From Actinomycetota bacterium (GTDB lineage Bacteria > Actinomycetota > Thermoleophilia > Solirubrobacterales > JACPNS01), in assembly GCA_016219715.1 (NCBI GenBank), contig JACRKX010000026.1:1-39536 (forward strand): DNA of 39,536 nucleotides, given 5' to 3'. Both the position numbers and the translations under genes were made by a program. The notes beneath the pieces were generated by a model. It was not told the DNA's origin. It did not search any database and was given only the letters and a program-made list of their open reading frames with translations. Of this stretch, positions 6,457-14,701 are shown in pieces. The first letter of the stretch is position 1, and every line of letters begins with the position of its first letter.

Positions 6457-9400
6457 TCACCAGCTCGGACTGCTGCCGTTGGCAGCGGCGCCGGCCGCCA
6501 CCGCCACACCGCCGAGCCCCTCGAGCTCGGCCATCAGACCGGCCGTGCGGGCCACGCGGTGTTTCTCGCCGCATTCGAGAGCGACCTCGCCGTCGCCTGC
6601 CTTGACGACGATCTCGAGAGGGCTGGTGCCCTTGTGCAGCGTGACAACGCCCTGTAGCTCACGCACGAGCGCCGCAACCGATGGGTGTTCGGCAGTGTCG
6701 GCGTCGATCACGACGCGCACCGGCGCGCCGGCGCCGAACCCACCGCCGCTGTCGCCGGCCGCCGCGATTTCTTCTTCGGTCGGCTCGAACGGCGTGGCCT
6801 CCTGCACGACGAGCTTCGTCTCGTTGGCCTCTTTGTGGTCGACGCGACCGCGAACGATGAGCACCGCGTCGCGGGCGATGTGCTCTTGCACTGCTTCGAG
6901 TGCGCTGGCGAAAATCAGGATCTCGACCTGGGCCGTGAGGTCGTCGAGCGTGGCGAACATCATGTGACTGCCGCTCTTGGTGCGGATCTTCTTGCTTTCG
7001 ACGATCAGGCCGCCGACGGTGACCCACGCGCCGTCTTGCTTATGGGCGAGATCGGCGATCGTGCAATCGACGCGCTCGCGCAGTGCTCCGGCCAGTGGCT
7101 TCAGCGGGTGGTCGGAGAGGAACAGGCCAAGTGTCTCCTTCTCCATGGCGAGCAGCTCGGGACGCTCGAACTCGGCGACCGGAATCGGCGGGCGCGGTGG
7201 CTTTTCGGCGGCGACCACAGCCGGGTCGGCCATGTCGAAGATCGAGCCCTGCCCCATGCGCTCGTCTTGCTGGAGCTTCTGGCCGGCCGACTGAGCGGCC
7301 TCGAGCACTTCGAGCATGCCCTTGCGAGTCGCGCCGGTGGTGTTGAAGGCGCCGCACTTGATCAACGACTCGATCGCCTTCTTGTTTACTGCGCGGCCAT
7401 CGACGCGTTCGCAAAACTCCCAGATCGAGCCGAACGGGCCGTCCTTGGCACGTGCCGCGAGGATCGCGTCGACCGCGGCCCCGCCTACCCCCTTGACGGC
7501 CTCGAGGCCGAAGCGGATGTTGCCGTCGACCACGACGAACTCGTGCTCGGATTCGTTGACGTCGGGTGGCAACACCTTGATGCCCATGTTCTCGCACTGC
7601 GCCACGAAGAACGGGACTTTGTCCTTGGTGTTCATCACCGAACTGACCAGCGCCGCCATGTACTCGGCCGGGTAGTTGGCCTTCAGCCAGGCGGTGCGGT
7701 AGGCGATCAGGCCGTAGCAAGCGGCGTGCGACTTGTTGAACGAGTAGTCGGCGGCGTCTTCGTTCATCTTCCAGAGGGCCTCGATCACCTTCGGACTGGT
7801 GCCGCTGGCGGTGCAGCCGTCGACGAACTTCTGCTTCAGCGACGCCATGCCCTCGCGGTCCTTCTTGCCGATCGCCTTGCGCAGGTCGTCTGCCTCGGGA
7901 CCGCTGAACCCGGCGATGTCTTTGGCGACCTGCATGTTCTGCTCTTGGTAGAGCACCACACCGTAAGAACCCTCGGTGATCGGACGCAGGCGCTCGTCGA
8001 TGAACGCGACGCCCTCGGGGTTGCGCTTTCCGCGCGCGTAGGTGTCGATGTAGCGCATCGCGCCGGGGCGGTACAGCGCGACCAGGGCGATCAAGTCTTC
8101 GAACTCCGTTGGCTTGACCTTTCGCAGGGAGTCGCGCATACCGTCGGACTCGAACTGGAAGACGCCGATCGAGTCGCCGCGGGCGAGCATCTTGAAGGTC
8201 TTCTCGTCGTCTAAGGGGAGCGATGCCATGTCGGGTCGCTCGCCGGCCGAGCGCTCGATGATGTCGAGCGCGCTCTCGATCACGTCGAGGTTGCGCAGGC
8301 CGAGGTCGTTCTCGTAGACCTCCATCAGCGGCTGGCCCTTCTTGAGGCAGTCGTCGAAACTCGGGGAGCGGCCCTGCTCGGGGTCGGGGATCATCTTGCT
8401 GAGGCGATCGCCGGTGGCATAGTCGTGGCCGAGCACACGGGCGGCGTCGCGCACCGCGGCGCGCGGGAACATGCGGCCGAAGGTGATGATGCGGGCGACG
8501 GATTCTTTTCCGTACTTGTCGCTGACGTAGCGGATCACCTGTTCGCGACCGTGCACGCTGAAGTCGATGTCGATGTCGGGCATGCTGACGCGTTCGGCGT
8601 TGAGGAAGCGCTCGAACAGCAGGTTGTAGGCCAGCGGATCGACGTCGGTGATGTTGAGCACGTAGGAGACGATCGACCCGGCGGCGCTGCCACGGCCCGG
8701 GCCCACGGCGATGCCGTTGTCTTTCGCGTACTTGACGAAGTCCCAGACGATCAGGAAGTAGCTGTTGAAGCCCATGCCGTCGATCACGCCGAGCTCCATG
8801 TCGAGCCGCTCGCGAGCCTCGGCCGGAACGGGGTCGCCGTAGCGGCGGCGCAGGCCCGCTTCGGCGATCTCGCGCAGGAAGGGACCGTCGTCTTCTCCGT
8901 TGGGAGTTGGATAGCGCGGGATCAAGCGCTTGCCGAGTTCGATCTCGACGTTGACCCGTTCGGCGATCTCAAGCGTCGACTCGACGGCGCCGTGCCAGTT
9001 GGCGAAGTCGGCGGCCATCTCGCCGGAGTCCTTTAGGTAGAACTCGTTGGTGTCGAAGGTCATCTTCGGCTGAGCCAGGGTGCTCTTCGTGTTCACGCAG
9101 AGCAGCGCGGCGTGGGCGTTGTAGTCGTCGCGCTTGAGGTAGTGAACGTCGCTGGTGCCAACCAGCGGCCGGCCGAACTGCTTTGCGGCCGCGGCGATGC
9201 CGATGTTCGCCTTGTCCTGGTCGGGGATCTTGTTTTCCTGGATCTCGAAGTAGACGTTCTCTTCGCCGAAGATCTGCATCAGGCTGTCGACGTGGGCCTT
9301 GGCCTCGGCCATGTTCTCTTCGAGGATGCGACGCACGAAGCGCGATTGCAGACAGCCGGTCAGCGCGATGATGCCCTTGCCGTAGCGGTCGAGCAGCTCG

Positions 9401-9765
9401 AGGTCGACGTTGGCCTTACCTCGGTGGTAGCCCTCGAGGAAGCCGGAGCTGCACAGCTTGACGAGGTTGCGGAAGCCGTCGTCGTCGCGCGCGAGCAACG
9501 TGAGGTGGTTGCGCTCGCGACGTTCTTTGTCGCGACGGCGGTGGTCGTCGACGAAGTAGACCTCGCAGCCGGGGATCGGCTTGACGCCCTCTTTCTTGCA
9601 TGCCTCGTACAGGTCGACGGCGCCGTTCATGACACCGTGATCGGTAAGCCCGACCGCCGGCTGCCCGAATTCGGCGGCGCGCTTGGCGATGTCGCCGATG
9701 TGGCAAGCGCCGTCTAGCAGCGAGTACTCGGAGTGGACGTGCAGGTGGACGGCTGACTGGCTCAC
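6457..9765 (-). CDS. dnaE: DNA polymerase III subunit alpha with an internal deletion
   Basis: Replicative polymerase of 1102 residues (GTG start 9765). An apparently intact PHP domain opens it (HLHVHSEYSLLDG, TDHGVMNGAV, GTSDVHYL). Then come the palm with GPGRGSAAGS and the two metal-binding aspartates in MPDIDIDFSV (about residues 396-400), the fingers (YQEQNM, YSFNKSHAACYG), HhH (VKGVGGAAVDAIL) and an OB domain. Near residue 484 the sequence goes from LMEVYEND straight to LGLRNLDVIE. Actinobacterial homologues have about 70 residues between these points, including SxHAAAVVI and KMDFLGL, whose Asp is the third catalytic aspartate (D555 in E. coli). The frame is intact. Either the protein is defective, the assembly collapsed, or a second dnaE does the work. 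Convergent with the peroxiredoxin gene. Confidence 0.93.
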   Translation of the reverse strand: MSQSAVHLHVHSEYSLLDGACHIGDIAKRAAEFGQPAVGLTDHGVMNGAVDLYEACKKEGVKPIPGCEVYFVDDHRRRDKERRERNHLTLLARDDDGFRNLVKLCSSGFLEGYHRGKANVDLELLDRYGKGIIALTGCLQSRFVRRILEENMAEAKAHVDSLMQIFGEENVYFEIQENKIPDQDKANIGIAAAAKQFGRPLVGTSDVHYLKRDDYNAHAALLCVNTKSTLAQPKMTFDTNEFYLKDSGEMAADFANWHGAVESTLEIAERVNVEIELGKRLIPRYPTPNGEDDGPFLREIAEAGLRRRYGDPVPAEARERLDMELGVIDGMGFNSYFLIVWDFVKYAKDNGIAVGPGRGSAAGSIVSYVLNITDVDPLAYNLLFERFLNAERVSMPDIDIDFSVHGREQVIRYVSDKYGKESVARIITFGRMFPRAAVRDAARVLGHDYATGDRLSKMIPDPEQGRSPSFDDCLKKGQPLMEVYENDLGLRNLDVIESALDIIERSAGERPDMASLPLDDEKTFKMLARGDSIGVFQFESDGMRDSLRKVKPTEFEDLIALVALYRPGAMRYIDTYARGKRNPEGVAFIDERLRPITEGSYGVVLYQEQNMQVAKDIAGFSGPEADDLRKAIGKKDREGMASLKQKFVDGCTASGTSPKVIEALWKMNEDAADYSFNKSHAACYGLIAYRTAWLKANYPAEYMAALVSSVMNTKDKVPFFVAQCENMGIKVLPPDVNESEHEFVVVDGNIRFGLEAVKGVGGAAVDAILAARAKDGPFGSIWEFCERVDGRAVNKKAIESLIKCGAFNTTGATRKGMLEVLEAAQSAGQKLQQDERMGQGSIFDMADPAVVAAEKPPRPPIPVAEFERPELLAMEKETLGLFLSDHPLKPLAGALRERVDCTIADLAHKQDGAWVTVGGLIVESKKIRTKSGSHMMFATLDDLTAQVEILIFASALEAVQEHIARDAVLIVRGRVDHKEANETKLVVQEATPFEPTEEEIAAAGDSGGGFGAGAPVRVVIDADTAEHPSVAALVRELQGVVTLHKGTSPLEIVVKAGDGEVALECGEKHRVARTAGLMAELEGLGGVAVAAGAAANGSSPSW

Positions 9766-9853
9766 ACGTCGATCTTAAGCTGCGAGGCGGCGGGCCTTCC
9801 GTGGCCCGTTCGTCGCTGTTCTGGCTCAAATCCGCAATTTGCGGACGGCGAAA

Positions 9854-10039
9854 TCAGTCGGTAGCGCCGGCGCGCGCGGCAACTGCGCCGATGCCGATCA
9901 CACCCAAGGCCAGCACGCCTGCCGCGACCATCCGGGCCGACGGTCCGTGGCTGACACGCTGCTTGACACGGCGCTTTCCGATCGCCCAGGTTGCACGACC
10001 GAGCGCTTCGTACAACATGCTGTTGGCGGTTCTGCTCAT
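9854..10039 (-). CDS. Small single-pass membrane protein, 61 residues
   Basis: The start ATG 10039 is preceded by a very good ribosome binding site (GGGGAGG, 5 bases upstream), which argues that this is a real gene. The N-terminal 36 residues are polar and basic (MSRTANSMLYEALGRATWAI, then GKRRVKQRV). Residues about 37-57 form one transmembrane helix (MVAAGVLALGVIGIGAVAAR). The basic segment before the helix predicts an N-in orientation. No family is recognised. It stands alone between dnaE and the tandem hairpins following the NlpC/P60 gene. The 114 bases between it and the nearer hairpin contain no other gene. Confidence 0.6.
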   Translation of the reverse strand: MSRTANSMLYEALGRATWAIGKRRVKQRVSHGPSARMVAAGVLALGVIGIGAVAARAGATD

Positions 10040-10157
10040 GGGGCCTCCCCTCGTTTCGTTTGAGGATCGAGTTCGACCCTACCGAAACACCGTCGGCGAT
10101 GCGGCGGGCCCGCAAGCGGCCATCTCCGGCACCGAACGAACCGCTGGATCAAACGAC

Positions 10158-10184
10158 GAAGGGCCCGCGCGTTGCGGGCCCTTC
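10158..10184 (-). terminator. Perfect 11-bp hairpin downstream of the NlpC/P60 gene
   Basis: GAAGGGCCCGC pairs exactly with GCGGGCCCTTC around a 5-base loop, 55 bases beyond the NlpC/P60 stop. On the minus strand it is followed by GTCGTTTG, only a weak T tract. It is the distal member of two tandem hairpins and probably ends that transcript. It also shields the small membrane gene further on. Confidence 0.6.
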
Positions 10185-10198
10185 ACCGGAATCCGAAC

Positions 10199-10219
10199 GA
10201 GCCGGCGGCAGGCCGGCTC
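10199..10219 (-). terminator. Proximal hairpin of a tandem pair
   Basis: GAGCCGGC pairs with GCCGGCTC around a 5-base loop, about 20 bases after the NlpC/P60 stop codon. No T tract follows on the minus strand. A TTTTT run precedes it instead, so on its own it would be a poor intrinsic terminator. It may act with the stronger hairpin at 10158-10184. Confidence 0.4.
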
Positions 10220-10239
10220 ACCGAGAAAAATCGTTGGAA

Positions 10240-10833
10240 CTAGAGACCCTCGGGGTGGCGGGCGCGGAAGCCGCGGGCGCTGCGCGACTCGCTGCGCCAG
10301 CGCGGACCCTTCTCGCCCTTGCCGGAGGTGTCGAGGCGCAGGCCGGCGATGATCGTGTAGGCGTGGCCGGGGTTGGTGTAAACGGTGATCCAGTTGCCCT
10401 TGCCGCGCACACCCCACGTCATGAAGCCCGATGAGTTCAATGGGGCATCAAGCAGGTCGCCGCCATGAAGCGCGTAGCTGATCGTGCCCGAGCAGTCGTA
10501 ACCGCGTGACTTGAAGCTCTTGTGGCCACCGCCGTAGATGTAGGGCTTGTGGGTGATCTCGTTGGCAGCCCAGATCGCCTTCTGCACCTCGAGCGGCGCA
10601 TCGACCGGGGCGATGGCGGTGCGACCGTCTTCGGCGATCGTGGCACGCAGGCCGGGAGTGGTGGCCGGAGTCGGCGCGAACTCGGCGCCACCTGTGTTGG
10701 CACCCGTGGCCGTGGCGGCGCGGGCGCTACCAGCCGTCAGATAAAGAATCGAGAGGATCGCGAGACAAACGCCGAAGCCCAGGGCTATTGCGGTATGGCG
10801 TTTGGATGTGAGCGATTGGCTGTGAAACGGCAT
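10240..10833 (-). CDS. Secreted NlpC/P60 cell-wall peptidase
   Basis: A 197-residue protein with a basic start and hydrophobic segment (about residues 14-36: TAIALGFGVCLAILSILYL, then a SARA-type cleavage site). After a linker comes an NlpC/P60 cysteine peptidase domain: KPYIYGGGHKSFKSRGYDCSGTIS holds the catalytic Cys in YDCSG, and GHAYTIIAGLRLD supplies the His. This enzyme class cuts peptidoglycan stem peptides. The start ATG 10833 has AGGAGG 6 bases upstream. The leader is a cyclic di-AMP riboswitch (10850-10987), the usual control of wall hydrolases in Actinobacteria. Two tandem hairpins follow the gene. Confidence 0.9.
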   Translation of the reverse strand: MPFHSQSLTSKRHTAIALGFGVCLAILSILYLTAGSARAATATGANTGGAEFAPTPATTPGLRATIAEDGRTAIAPVDAPLEVQKAIWAANEITHKPYIYGGGHKSFKSRGYDCSGTISYALHGGDLLDAPLNSSGFMTWGVRGKGNWITVYTNPGHAYTIIAGLRLDTSGKGEKGPRWRSESRSARGFRARHPEGL

Positions 10834-10849
10834 TAGAGCCTCCTTCGCG

Positions 10850-10987
10850 TGCCTACCGGGTTAGCTGACGGGCTGGCGCTAAAGGAGCTCGCGCCTCCAC
10901 CGTGTCGAACGAATGCGACTTGGTGAATTAGCCCCAAGGAACTTGGTTCCCCGGTCCCCTTGCCTCAGGATGAGGTGGGGTTCGGCT
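10850..10987 (-). promoter_or_regulatory. Cyclic di-AMP riboswitch (ydaO/yuaA class)
   Basis: On the minus strand, the leader of the NlpC/P60 gene contains in order the hallmarks of the ydaO-yuaA aptamer: GCCGAACCCC, GGGGACCGGGGAACCAAG, CTTGGGGCTAATTC and the near-invariant CCGTCAGCTAACCCGGTAGG. It ends about 16 bases before the start codon, next to GAAGGAGG. The class binds c-di-AMP and usually turns genes off, and in Actinobacteria it commonly precedes wall hydrolases. Here the 3' side of the aptamer lies beside the ribosome binding site, so control of translation start is plausible. The limits are approximate. Confidence 0.9.
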
Positions 10988-11084
10988 TGCTTGTGTCGTT
11001 CAGAAGTCGGGAATACTACACAACTCGTTTGACGGATTCAGCCAGAAAGGCCGGTTTCCAATAAATTTCGTCGCTTTTGGGCGA

Positions 11085-12374
11085 TTACCTGTTGCGTACT
11101 CGGTAGGCCATGCGGCTTTGCAGGCTCCAGAGCTCGATGAAGCCGGGGCTCGCCTGCTGGCTGAAGAGGCCGCCCGATTCGCTGAATCCGGCGAGATCCT
11201 GGTCGTAGACGGCGTTGGGCGAGCTGCGGCGGATCACGGTGGCGTTGCCCTTGTAGAGCTTGATCGCGATCTTGCCGGTGACCTGCTTGTTGACGTTTTC
11301 CATGTAGGCGTCGAGGTCTTCGCGCAGCGGCTCCCACCACAGTCCGGCATAGGCCAGGAAGGCCCACTGCCCGTCGAGCTGCGGCTTGAAGAGGTTCTGA
11401 TGACTGGTGCAGACGAGCTTCTCGAGCTCTTTGTGCGCCGCCAGCACGATCGTTGCGGCCGGAACCTCGTAGATGTCTCGCACCTTGAGGCCGACGATGC
11501 GGTCTTCGATGTGGTCGACGATTCCGACGCCGTGCTTACAGCCGAGATCGGTCAGGCGTTCCAGTAGCTCGACAAGACCGAGGTGCTCGCCATTGAGCGC
11601 AACAGGGCGGCCCTGCTCGAAGTCGAGTTCGATCTCTTCGGCCTGGTCTGGGGCACGTTCGGGCGGCGTGACGAGCTGGAAGACGTCGTCTTCGGGCGCA
11701 GAGTTCAGGTCTTCGATCGATTTACCTTCGGAAGATCGGCCCCACATGTTGTCGTCGATCGAGTAAGGCGGGGCTTCTGTGCCGCCGGCGACGGGGATGC
11801 CGTGCTCGCGGCAGTATTCGATCTCTTCCTGACGACCCATGCGCCAGTTGCGCACAGGAGCGATCACCTTGAGCTCGGGTGCCAGTGTGGCGACGGTGGC
11901 CTCGATACGCACCTGATCGTTGCCCTTTCCGGTGCAGCCGTGGGCGATCGTGTCGCAGCCGTGCTTACGGGCGTACTCGACGGCCAGCTTGGCGATCAGC
12001 GGGCGGCCGAGGGCCGTGAACAGCGGGTATCCACCGCCGTACTGGGCGTTCGCCTTGATCGCGGGCAGCACGTAGTGCTCGGCGAACTCCTCGCGCGCGT
12101 CGACGACCTCGCAGGCCAGCGCGCCGAGGTCGATCGCCTTGCCCTTGACGACGTCGAAGTCTTCCTTGGGCTGGCCGAGGTTGACCGTTAGCGCTACGAC
12201 TTCAGCGTTGTACTTGGCCTGGATCCAGTGCAGCATGACGCTGGTGTCGAGACCGCCGCTGTAGAGCAGGAGCACACGCCCGACCTGGTCGGGGTGCGCT
12301 TCGTATGAGGTGGTGATGAACTCTGCCGGGGACTGGTCCGGAGAGCCGTCTGGCTGCGTGTTGGGGTCGCTCAT
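11085..12374 (-). CDS. argG: Argininosuccinate synthase
   Basis: Joins citrulline and aspartate using ATP to give argininosuccinate, the penultimate step of arginine synthesis. The 429-residue protein has the PP-loop ATP motif LLLYSGGLDTSVML near residue 35. It also has the AHGCTGKGNDQVR segment, GTEAPPYSIDDNMWGRS and a HKELEKLVCTSHQNLFK region, all typical of ArgG. It carries a polar 30-residue N-terminal extension before the PP-loop. ATG start at 12374. It lies downstream of argD in the same direction but is separated by about 300 bases, so it likely has its own promoter. argH is not in the window. Confidence 0.96.
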   Translation of the reverse strand: MSDPNTQPDGSPDQSPAEFITTSYEAHPDQVGRVLLLYSGGLDTSVMLHWIQAKYNAEVVALTVNLGQPKEDFDVVKGKAIDLGALACEVVDAREEFAEHYVLPAIKANAQYGGGYPLFTALGRPLIAKLAVEYARKHGCDTIAHGCTGKGNDQVRIEATVATLAPELKVIAPVRNWRMGRQEEIEYCREHGIPVAGGTEAPPYSIDDNMWGRSSEGKSIEDLNSAPEDDVFQLVTPPERAPDQAEEIELDFEQGRPVALNGEHLGLVELLERLTDLGCKHGVGIVDHIEDRIVGLKVRDIYEVPAATIVLAAHKELEKLVCTSHQNLFKPQLDGQWAFLAYAGLWWEPLREDLDAYMENVNKQVTGKIAIKLYKGNATVIRRSSPNAVYDQDLAGFSESGGLFSQQASPGFIELWSLQSRMAYRVRNR

Positions 12375-12670
12375 CGTTGAGCGGGCAGCCTAGCCGACTA
12401 TGAAACCGGGAAGCCTACGGAGAGTCGTGCTTCACCGATCGGTTGGCCTGCACCACCGCACTAACGGCCTCGCGTAGCTGCCGGGCCGAACGGTAGCTGC
12501 GAAATCCGGTCACCGACGGCGTACTGCGGGACGCCGAGGTCGACCGTGCCGCGCGCCTCTGAAGTGGCGAAAGCGCGCGCCTATGGGGGAGATTCTGGAT
12601 GTTCTGCATTCTTGAGTTCTACCGCAATCGGCGTACCCGTGCAGACACGTCCGCGGCTATCTGTCGCGAG
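12375..12670. other. Intergenic region between argD and argG, no convincing gene
   Basis: These 296 bases contain only short, composition-driven open frames. On the minus strand, fragments such as a DLGVPQYAVGDRI segment followed in another frame by RQLREAVSAVV vaguely recall the end of DsbA-like thioredoxin-fold proteins, so a decayed gene is possible, but the match is too weak to claim. The argG promoter should be here. argF, argR or argH, often found at this point in actinobacterial arginine clusters, are absent. Confidence 0.4.
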
Positions 12671-13846
12671 CTACGAGCTTGTGACGACTTCGGAGATCGC
12701 GGCGGCGGCCTCGCGGGCATCGTCTTCTGTGAGCAGCAGTGGCGGGAGCAGCCGGAGGGTGTGCGGTCCCGTCGCGTTGGCGATGACACGGTGATCGAAC
12801 AGCAGGCGCTCAACGGCCCCGGGCGCGTCGAATTCGCCGGGCGGGCGCAGCCCGATCATCATCCCACGGCCATCGCACCGGCCCAGCGGCGCAAGCAGCT
12901 CGCGAAGCAGCGCCGAGACGCGGGCCGCGTTCGCGGTCGTCGCGTCGTCGGTGATGATCCCGAGCGCCGCGCAGGCGGCGGCACAGGCAACTGGGTTGCC
13001 GCCGAAGGTCGAGCCATGGAAGCCGGGCTGCAACGCGGCCGAGCAGTGTTCGGCGGCGACCATCGCTCCGATCGGCAGGCCGCCTCCAAGCGCCTTGGCC
13101 AGCGTCATCACGTCGGGCGTGACCGGTGTCTGCTCGTAGGCAAACAGGCTGCCGGTGCGGCCGAGACCGCACTGCACCTCGTCGAAGATCAGCAGAGCGC
13201 CAACGGCGTCACACCCATCGCGCGCGGCGAGCAGCACGTCGTCGGGGATTGCGTGTACGCCCGTCTCTCCTTGCACCGGTTCAAGCAGCACCGCGCAGGT
13301 CTGATCGTCGATCATCGCGGCCAGCGCGGCCGCGTCGTCGCGCGGCGCGGTGCGAAAGCCGTGGACCAGCGGCGCAAACGGCGCCTGTTTGGCTTCCTGT
13401 GGCGTAGCCGAGAGCGCACCCATCGTGCGCCCGTGGAAGGCGTGCTCGAGCACCACCACATTGCGCCCAGGACGGCCGGCCGCGGTGGCATGGGCGCGCG
13501 CGAGCTTGATCGCCGCCTCGTTGGCCTCGGCACCGGAGTTGCAGAAAAAGACCCTGTCGCCAAACGACAACTCGGTCAGGCGCCGCGCGAGATCCTCTGC
13601 CGGCCTGGTCCAGAACAGGTTCGAGGCGTGCATCAGCGTGCCGGTCTGCATGCGGACGGCTTCGACGACCGCCGTGTGACAGTGGCCGACGCTGTTTACG
13701 CCGATGCCACAGAGCAGGTCAAGAAACTCGTTGCCGTCGCCGTCGTAGAGGCGCGACCCCTCGCCGCGCACGAACTCCACGCCGAAGCGTGCGTAGTTCG
13801 GTGTCTGGGCGGAACTGGCGCCGTAGATGTCTGGCAGGCCGGCCAC
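12671..13846 (-). CDS. argD: Acetylornithine aminotransferase
   Basis: PLP-dependent class III aminotransferase that converts N-acetylglutamate semialdehyde to N-acetylornithine. The 391-residue protein has FFCNSGAEANEAAIKLAR, the EPVQGETGV motif, LIFDEVQCGLGRTG (Asp contacting the PLP ring nitrogen) and the Schiff-base lysine in LAKALGGGLPIGAM. It begins at GTG 13846, 6 bases beyond the argB stop, as the last gene of argCJBD. The end of the gene (TAG at 12671) is followed by the 296-base gap before argG. Confidence 0.95.
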   Translation of the reverse strand: MAGLPDIYGASSAQTPNYARFGVEFVRGEGSRLYDGDGNEFLDLLCGIGVNSVGHCHTAVVEAVRMQTGTLMHASNLFWTRPAEDLARRLTELSFGDRVFFCNSGAEANEAAIKLARAHATAAGRPGRNVVVLEHAFHGRTMGALSATPQEAKQAPFAPLVHGFRTAPRDDAAALAAMIDDQTCAVLLEPVQGETGVHAIPDDVLLAARDGCDAVGALLIFDEVQCGLGRTGSLFAYEQTPVTPDVMTLAKALGGGLPIGAMVAAEHCSAALQPGFHGSTFGGNPVACAAACAALGIITDDATTANAARVSALLRELLAPLGRCDGRGMMIGLRPPGEFDAPGAVERLLFDHRVIANATGPHTLRLLPPLLLTEDDAREAAAAISEVVTSS

Positions 13847-13852
13847 GCGCAG

Positions 13853-14701
13853 CTAAGCCTCGGGAACGATCTTCGTGCCGATGCCTGCGTCTGTGAAGAG
13901 TTCGAGCAACAAGCTGTGCGGCTTACGGCCGTCGATGATGTGCGCGGAGTTGCCGCCGCCGCGAATCGCGCGCACGCACGCGGCGAGCTTCGGGCGCATT
14001 CCGCCGTCGACCGAGTCGAGCGCTGCGTCGACCTCTGCCGTGTCGGCCCCGGTGATCAGTGATCCGTGGTCGGCCGGGTCTTTCAGCCAACCCTCGACGT
14101 CAGTCAGGAAGATCGTCTTGTAAGCGCCCAGCGCGTGTGCCACGGCGCCCGCGGCCTCGTCGGCGTTGATGTTGTAGCTCTGACCGTTGCGGTCTGAGCC
14201 GACCGAGGCGATCACCGGGATGTAGTCCTCGGCGATGTGGTCGATCAGTCCGACGTTGACGTGGTCGACCTTGCCGACGAAACCGACGTCGTTGCCGCCG
14301 GGCGTGGTCTTTGACACGCGAAACAGCGCGCCGTCGTCGCCGCTGATGCCGACGGCCGGCTGGCCGTAGCGGTTGATGCGGCCGACGATGTCCTTGTTGA
14401 CCTTGCCGATCAAGACCATTTTCGCGACGTCGACGGTCTCGGCGTCGGTGACGCGCAGCCCCTCGACGAAGTTGACTTCGAGGCCGAGCTTGTCCATGTG
14501 CTCGGTGATCTCCTTGCCGCCGCCGTGCACGATGATCGGGTTCATGCCGACGTACTTCAGCAGCACGACGTCGCGCGCGAAGTCCTCGCGCAGCTGCTCG
14601 TCGATCATCGCCGCGCCGCCGTATTTGATGACGATCGTCTTGCCGTGGAACTCCCGGATGTAGGGCAGCGCTTCGAGCAGTGTCGAGATGTCTCGGCTCA
14701 T
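13853..14701 (-). CDS. argB: Acetylglutamate kinase
   Basis: Phosphorylates N-acetylglutamate, the second step of arginine synthesis. The 282-residue amino-acid-kinase fold has the ATP-binding lysine in TIVIKYGGAAM, the glycine-rich IIVHGGGKEI, the substrate region LRVTDAETVDVA, and YNINADEAAGAVAHALGA with FLTDVEGWLKD. The N-terminal helix (MSRDISTLLEALPYIREF) resembles that of arginine-inhibited hexameric NAGKs, so feedback control by arginine is likely. Its ATG overlaps the argJ stop by 4 bases, so the two are translationally coupled. Confidence 0.96.
   Translation of the reverse strand: MSRDISTLLEALPYIREFHGKTIVIKYGGAAMIDEQLREDFARDVVLLKYVGMNPIIVHGGGKEITEHMDKLGLEVNFVEGLRVTDAETVDVAKMVLIGKVNKDIVGRINRYGQPAVGISGDDGALFRVSKTTPGGNDVGFVGKVDHVNVGLIDHIAEDYIPVIASVGSDRNGQSYNINADEAAGAVAHALGAYKTIFLTDVEGWLKDPADHGSLITGADTAEVDAALDSVDGGMRPKLAACVRAIRGGGNSAHIIDGRKPHSLLLELFTDAGIGTKIVPEA

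Noticed and set aside
6685-8214. 509-codon plus-strand open frame antisense to dnaE
   Set aside because: Its sequence mirrors dnaE codon structure (Val/Asp/Leu-rich) with no recognisable motif; it is an antisense shadow.
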